A DNA stretch of 64,000 bases from Gossypium raimondii (taxonomy: Eukaryota; Streptophyta; Magnoliopsida; Malvales; Malvaceae), in NCBI RefSeq assembly GCF_025698545.1, contig NC_068566.1, positions 30,544,444-30,608,443 of the forward strand. Reading direction: 5' to 3'. Numbering within the stretch: position 1 is the first letter of the stretch; every line of letters begins with the position of its first letter. This document shows positions 59,378 through 64,000 of the stretch, piece by piece. The notes beneath the pieces were generated by a model. It was not told where the DNA came from. It did no database searches and saw only the letters and a list, made by a program, of their open reading frames with translations. Made by a program: the position numbers and the translations under genes.

Positions 59378-60120
59378 TATGAGTACGTTTGGTTCACTGT
59401 AATGGAATAGAGCTGTAATTGAATAGAGCTGAATAGAGCTGTAATGGAATAAAGCTGTAATCAGTAACTCAATTGTTTAGTTGAATGGAATGGAATAGTT
59501 ATTCTTGTATTTGGTTGAATGAAATGACGTTGTAATAGCATAAGGAAAAAAATTAAAATGACTAGAATACCCTTTGCATAATTTTTTTTAGGTAGATGAT
59601 TATTGTTATTGGTATTAAATTTTAATAAGATTATTATTAAAAATAATTTAATAAAATAATAAATAATTTAACCATATTTTAACATAATTATTATTAAATA
59701 TAATTTAATAAAATAATATATAATTTAATAAAATTCTTAATATAATTATTATTATATGAATTAAAAATCATAATATATAATACTATAAAAATAATATATA
59801 ATCTAATTTATTATTTTTAAACTGTAATACATATTTAATGTACTAAATTATGTTTTATTATTTTCCTTTTTCCTTTTAAGCAATATCTACGTCAACTATC
59901 ATGGGTTTTATTCTAAACACGGCAATTATCACTTAATTTAATCTTTTATTATTTCTTTTAAAGCCGTAATGTCCATTTTAATATGTAAATAATCCCTGGA
60001 ACTAATTTGAATGATAGTTCTTGCCTAAAAAAATAAAATATTATTTGCAAATATGACGTAGAAGGCCTGCAAGTTGACATCATGACTACCTGCAGTATCC
60101 CATGAACAAAGTCGACTTAC

Positions 60121-60276
60121 TAAGGGTGGGTTTGGATGGGCGATTGGGTGCGGTACGGTGCGTTTAGCTTACTTTTTGTCTCACGCTACAGTATCGCTGC
60201 AGTATCTAATCTCACCGCCACCGCTATTTTTACACTAACCGCAGGTAAACGCACCGCCCATCCAAACTCACCCTAA
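60121..60276. mobile_element. Tourist-like MITE with TAA duplication
   Basis: A 150-bp unit (60124-60273) with inverted ends GGGTGGGTTTGGATGGGCG and CGCCCATCCAAACTCACCC, differing at one base. It is flanked by TAA at 60121-60123 and 60274-60276. This is the PIF/Harbinger (Tourist) pattern. It is GC-richer than its surroundings and non-coding. Confidence 0.85.
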
Positions 60277-60629
60277 GTTATTGAAGGATTAAAAACAACA
60301 GTAACAGTGCTAATCCACGTTACCCACTTAAAGCCAGCCATCAAAGTCTTTCAAAAACCTTTAGCCAAAATACACAACAATCACAGTACTCTAATACTGA
60401 TAGACATGGCACTCGAGCCAAGTCCCTAGCACCATTCACTGTAATTAATTCCACTACACTATATGGATGCTACATATATTAGGACAAAGGGACACATTTA
60501 CTTCAGTCTAATTATCTCATACAACAGACATTAACAAGTTCTTTTTTTTTCTTTTTGACCTAATCAGAAATCTCATCAGGAATACATGGCCAAAATGAAA
60601 CCAACAACATTTACCATGTAGCACATAAA

Positions 60630-61462
60630 CTACAGCTCCGTTCCTGAACCCTTCCCTGATTGATTCTCATTTCTGATCGATATTCCAGATGAAGGATTAA
60701 ATTGCTCTCCCATGAAAACTAACAACGATTGTTGATATGAGGCATTTATGCTCGAATCTAGTATCTGGTGTGGAAGTACCATATCTAGTTTAGCAAATGC
60801 TCTAGCCATGCTCACCCGTTGCTTCTTCTTCAACATCTCCCTTTTAGGACTCCCTGCTGGAGAATCCACATGGCAACCAGAATTTGGGGTCAAAGATGAG
60901 ATGAGAAAGACTCATCTACAGAGTGGCTCTTCGCAAAAGTTCCTTCTTTGGCAGCCTTATCCTGCAAAGGAGATTCTGAAGTTGGGGTTAGAGTTGCAGG
61001 GTCAGTCTTTTTGTCAGATTCCAGGCCATTGTCACCCAACGCTGGGACTGAAGCTCCTGTGCCAGGTGCTTCTGCAAGGACTCCACCAAGGCGCTGCTCT
61101 TCAATAATCTTCTTTAAATACTTTGCTTGAGCCTCTATCCGTAATTATAGCTGTCTCTGCACCTATTGTATATCAGAGGTGAAATCTGTGTTTTGAGAAG
61201 ACAAGTAAATGCAACACCAAAAACTCAAAGCATGTGTCACTGCACAGTGATTTAACAAATTGCACCGGTTTCTTAACAAATACAGAGAAAAATACTGAGC
61301 CCGAATGTTGTTGACACTCAATATCATGCTACTCTAAATAACAAGTAGAGCCAAACAAACAAAATAACCAAATTAATATTAAATTTGCATTGAGAATACA
61401 TGCCTCCAGTTGTTCATGTAAGCGCTTTTGCATCTCCATCTGCAACTTTAGAGCTTCAGTAA
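60630..61462 (-). pseudogene. MYB-CC (PHR1/PHL-like) transcription factor 3' fragment
   Basis: Minus-strand exons encode the end of a MYB-CC family factor. 61462-61404 gives the coiled-coil start (TEALKLQMEMQKRLHEQLE). 61162 onwards gives its continuation (VQRQL, stop, LRIEAQAKYLKKIIEEQ). The C-terminal Ser/Pro region follows (PTSESPLQDKAAKE, LTPNSGCHVDSP), with the last frame ending at 60630. A TAA at 61147-61145 replaces the Gln codon of the usual RQLQLRIEAQ. A frameshift lies near 60895. The donor after 61404 reads GC instead of GT. The MYB DNA-binding domain and all upstream exons are absent. It is a broken captured copy. Confidence 0.85.
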
Positions 61463-61725
61463 TTTGCAACACTTTAACATCTCTATTAACAACATTTATA
61501 CACCTCAGTTACAACAATAAAACATCTCAATTTCCAGAAACTAAACAATTCAATTTGCGATACTTAAAACACTTCAATTTACAACATTTAAACACTTTAA
61601 TTTGTAGCACTTTAACATCTTTATTAACAACATTTATACACCTCAATTACAACAATAAAATATCTCAATTTCCAGCAACTAAATAATTCAATTTGCAGTA
61701 CTTAAAACACTTCAATTTACAACTT
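61461..61725. repeat. 138-bp tandem repeat, about 1.9 copies
   Basis: AATTTGCAACACTTTAACATCTCTATTAAC (61461) recurs at 61599 with a few changes. The whole AACATTTATACACCTCA...TTCAATTTACAAC block is repeated. It directly abuts the MYB-CC exon fragment. Confidence 0.8.
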
Positions 61726-62091
61726 AAGACAGAGTTCATCATAACTAGAAATGACTTTGACAAAAATTTACTTGATTTTATCACCCTGAACTATCCCCTA
61801 ACCAAAAAGCTAGGGCCAGCGAGCTAATATGTATTAAGGGCCAAGCTTGAGATTCCAAAAATAGAGGTTTTTATTCAAGATTTAGAGGTTCAGGTACTAC
61901 AAACGACAGACAGTATCACAACATACTGAACATGGAACTCCAACCCAATTTTACTAAAGAAATGTATTATTTGAAATTGAGCAAAACAAATTCAAAGAGC
62001 ACGAGGAATAGAGATAGAAATGGAAAAACAAATCATAATGATAGCAAAATATATAGCTGAGAAATGAGGAAAGAGGAAAATAAAAGAATAC

Positions 62092-62460
62092 CTTGGAAGC
62101 ATTGGCTACGACTTGGCTATGAAGCTTGATGACATTGTCCTCTGCACTGTAGGTCCCCTTCTGATATAATAAAACATACATCAAGCAAAAAAAGAAAAAC
62201 GAAGCTTAAAGACAAGGGAAGAGAGAAAGGGAGAAGAGAATACGAGAACTTTCGCAAGGCCAGTGCTTTGAGCAATGACAACTTCAAGAGAGCCATCAGG
62301 TTTAAGACACCAATAACCGGACTCGGAGTGCATAGGCTGACCAGAATCTAGTTGTCAAGTCTTGTGAGCGTAGGCTATGACGGGCTTCCCAGACGTAAGA
62401 TGAAAGAAGTGAAGCTCTTCGCCAGACGTAGGCTTTAATGGGTGAAGAAATACAGGGTAA
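62092..62460 (-). pseudogene. Nitrobindin-like (UPF0678/THAP4-like heme-binding) gene fragment
   Basis: Two minus-strand exon pieces match the plant nitrobindin family, ferric-heme beta-barrel proteins that bind NO or scavenge peroxynitrite. About 62460-62250 encodes GEELHFFHLTSGKPVIAYAHKT, a stop, then SGQPMHSESGYWCLKPDGSLEVVIAQSTGLAK. 62160-62092 encodes KGTYSAEDNVIKLHSQVVANASK. The donor after 62250 and both borders of the second exon are intact GT/AG. A TGA at 62357-62355 replaces the Trp codon expected in KTW. The first and last parts of the gene, including the heme-ligand His region at the C-terminus, are missing. It is a captured, dead fragment. Confidence 0.85.
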
Positions 62461-62682
62461 AATTGTCTGGGGAAAAATTTACTATTACATCCGTCGCTGA
62501 ATGGGCTATTCTTAGCCCCCTTCGACGAATAATGATTTGGTAAATCAGAAGAATAAGAGAGGAATTCCCATTCGTCGAATGAGGAAAATAGTGAACCAAA
62601 CGTGGTAAAAAAATGCTTAACTGTTCATCCAAGAATAAGGAGGGAATGGCTATTCCATTCCTTCCAACCAAACGTGGCCTAT

Positions 62683-62772
62683 TTCTTTTGGCTTGTCATT
62701 GCTTTGCTCTTATGAATGTGTGTTTATGATGGCCGAAGGTGTTGATAATATTTTTGAAGTAAAAAATGAAGC
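62683..62772. other. Short spacer between two elements
   Basis: Ninety bases separating the chimeric element from the LTR start. Nothing is recognised. Confidence 0.4.
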
Positions 62773-64000
62773 TGTAACACCCTTAGCTCGGCCCATCCAT
62801 CATATACGGGTATGGAGTGTCACAAATGTATCGGGTTTACCTATACTTAATTTTTATCAACTAAACTATTATAAAACAAACTATATTGAATTAATAATAC
62901 TTCTTACAGTAAAAGCCTCAAACTTATCTAAAAGCTGGGTCTCACAAGGTTTCTGTTTCTATACAGATTATTTGTTTACAAGGTACTCTTAAAATTTAGC
63001 TAAAGACTATTGGTCCAAAAAATCTAGATTTTAGAGATGTTATCTGGCTTCGTTGATATTGATCTTGAGGCGAAGCCTCCAATGGTACCCCCTTCCTATA
63101 TGCATGACTGTATCTGCTTGGGAACCACGATCTCCACTCCATCTAGCTTGGTCCCTCATCTAAGTCCTCGATCAATCTCGTAAGTCTTATGAACATCAAT
63201 GAAATTCGTAAGTTCAAGAGAACTTAGTGAATTCCTTCACGAGGCCACTCACACATAAACCCTAAAGCACAAGGGTAACAAATATAAAATAAATTAAACT
63301 TAAATTAACTTTCTACTTGCTCATGGCGGGTGTTTTTTTATCAGGGTGGCAGACGTCACCTGATTTTTCGAGCTATTTAGCTCACTATAAGGCTTCCCTT
63401 TGGTCGCACTTTCCACTCGACCATATACCAAATACCTCATCATATCAGCGAGCCCTATCCTTACTTCTCGTCTTTTCTTCCTTTCATACACATCACTTTT
63501 CTTGACAGACTTTCCCGATCAAACCAATCCTTGGCAGATTCCCTTTTCCTATCCATGGTCCTAAAGAACTTGTTGACATATCCATATTATGTTGACTTAC
63601 AACAGACCTTGCCACTCTGGCGAACCTATTTTCGCTCCATCCTACTAGTAACAATGGAGGGAATTACTTCCAGTAATCTGCCCATCACTCCAGCTTTTAC
63701 TTTGAAACTCACCCGTCCCATAAGTGATTGTCGGTCTGACTTGTTGATCCAACAAGTTATCATCTTTATGACTATACGAGCTTGTCATCCCATTTACTTG
63801 TTCCCTCCCTACGGGCTCTGATTATGGTGGTGTACCCGCATTAGACTTTCCTCAAAGAGGAATTGTCTTAACAGACATTCTATCCCCTAGACAGAATTCT
63901 TATCCTGGGAGTGGAAATTCCCATCCCTCTCATAAGATTTGCTTCTCGCGTATAACTTTATTGAGCTACCTCTGGTGGTTCTTCATGGCAGATCCTTACT
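62773..64000 (-). mobile_element. Partial LTR of a Ty3/gypsy-like element, runs off the window
   Basis: The plus-strand edge reads TGTAACACCCTTAGCTCGGCCC. Its complement (GGGCCGAGCTAAGGGTGTTACA) has the form of a sense LTR 3' end of this group, so the element is probably minus-sense and continues beyond 64000. The following ~1.2 kb is less AT-rich than typical intergenic DNA here and has no credible gene. The open frames at 63317-63821 are compositional. Confidence 0.6.

Larger units (their letters stand above)
59378..62682. mobile_element. Chimeric gene-capturing TIR element (Pack-type), tentative Harbinger/MITE-like ends
   Basis: The left end GAGTACGTTTGGTT (59381) and the inverted right end GGCCACGTTTGGTT (62679) match over the ACGTTTGGTT core and continue with GGAATGG/GAATAG words. 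Flanks are TAT on both sides (59378-59380, 62680-62682), compatible with a 3-bp duplication. A second inner inverted end (GTGAACCAAACGTGG, 62592-62606) also pairs with ACGTTTGGTTCAC at the left, so right-end structure is complex. Inside are minus-strand fragments of a nitrobindin-like gene (62092-62460) and a MYB-CC gene (60630-61462), a tandem repeat and a Tourist-like MITE. No transposase is visible. Confidence 0.55.

Noticed and set aside
60630..61462. Functional MYB-CC gene
   Set aside because: The MYB domain is absent, with an in-frame stop in the coiled coil and a frameshift near 60895.
63317..63821. Two adjacent plus-strand ORFs of 62 and 96 codons
   Set aside because: They lie inside the LTR that starts at 62773, with no domain or codon pattern of a gene.

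Overview
The window is nuclear DNA of a flowering plant, almost certainly a eudicot. It is AT-rich and intron-rich, and carries single genes separated by nested transposable elements. I see no prokaryotic or organellar organisation. The style of the repeats (Ty3-type LTRs opening TGTAACACCC, LTRs packed with CACACGGCCGTGTG-like or GGTATCGATACC-like dyads) and the gene homologies suggest Malvaceae, probably a cotton (Gossypium). That assignment is inference from memory of such repeats, not a search result.

Layout. 1.3-6.9 kb: a decayed L1-type LINE on the minus strand, split by a plus-strand solo Ty3/gypsy LTR (3209-5512). 7.0-12.7 kb: a complete but mutated Ty1/copia element with a perfect 5-bp target duplication. 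13-17 kb: small repeats, including a SINE with a 10-bp target duplication. 17.6-20.6 kb: a SWEET7-like sugar transporter gene (+). 21.2-25.1 kb: a NIN-like (NLP6/7 type) nitrate-response transcription factor gene (-), convergent with SWEET. 26-31.5 kb: SINEs, foldback elements and a Mutator-like element with a perfect 9-bp target duplication. 31.9-38.6 kb: an internally deleted Ty3/gypsy element (-) with both LTRs, an initiator-Met primer site and only gag left. 39.7-42.3 kb: another solo LTR. 44.1-44.6 kb: a foldback element with a 10-bp target duplication. 47.6-49.6 kb: an ABI-like (ABIL) gene of the SCAR/WAVE complex (-), rebuilt as nine exons, with one GC-AG intron and a MITE in another intron. 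50.9-52.2 kb: a non-autonomous hAT element with a perfect 8-bp duplication. 53.2 kb: tRNA-Ser(UGA) (-). 56.0-59.1 kb: a ten-exon SBT3-type subtilase gene (+). 59.4-62.7 kb: a terminal-inverted-repeat element carrying broken pieces of two unrelated host genes (a nitrobindin-like gene and a MYB-CC/PHR-like factor), nested with a Tourist-like MITE. 62.8-64 kb: the start of another LTR that runs off the window.

The host genes (sugar efflux, nitrate signalling, actin nucleation, secreted protease, tRNA) form no pathway or operon; they are ordinary neighbours. About half of the window can be assigned to mobile elements. I found no convincing wholly new system. The most unusual object is the chimeric gene-capturing element at 59381-62679, followed by the dyad-rich LTR families.
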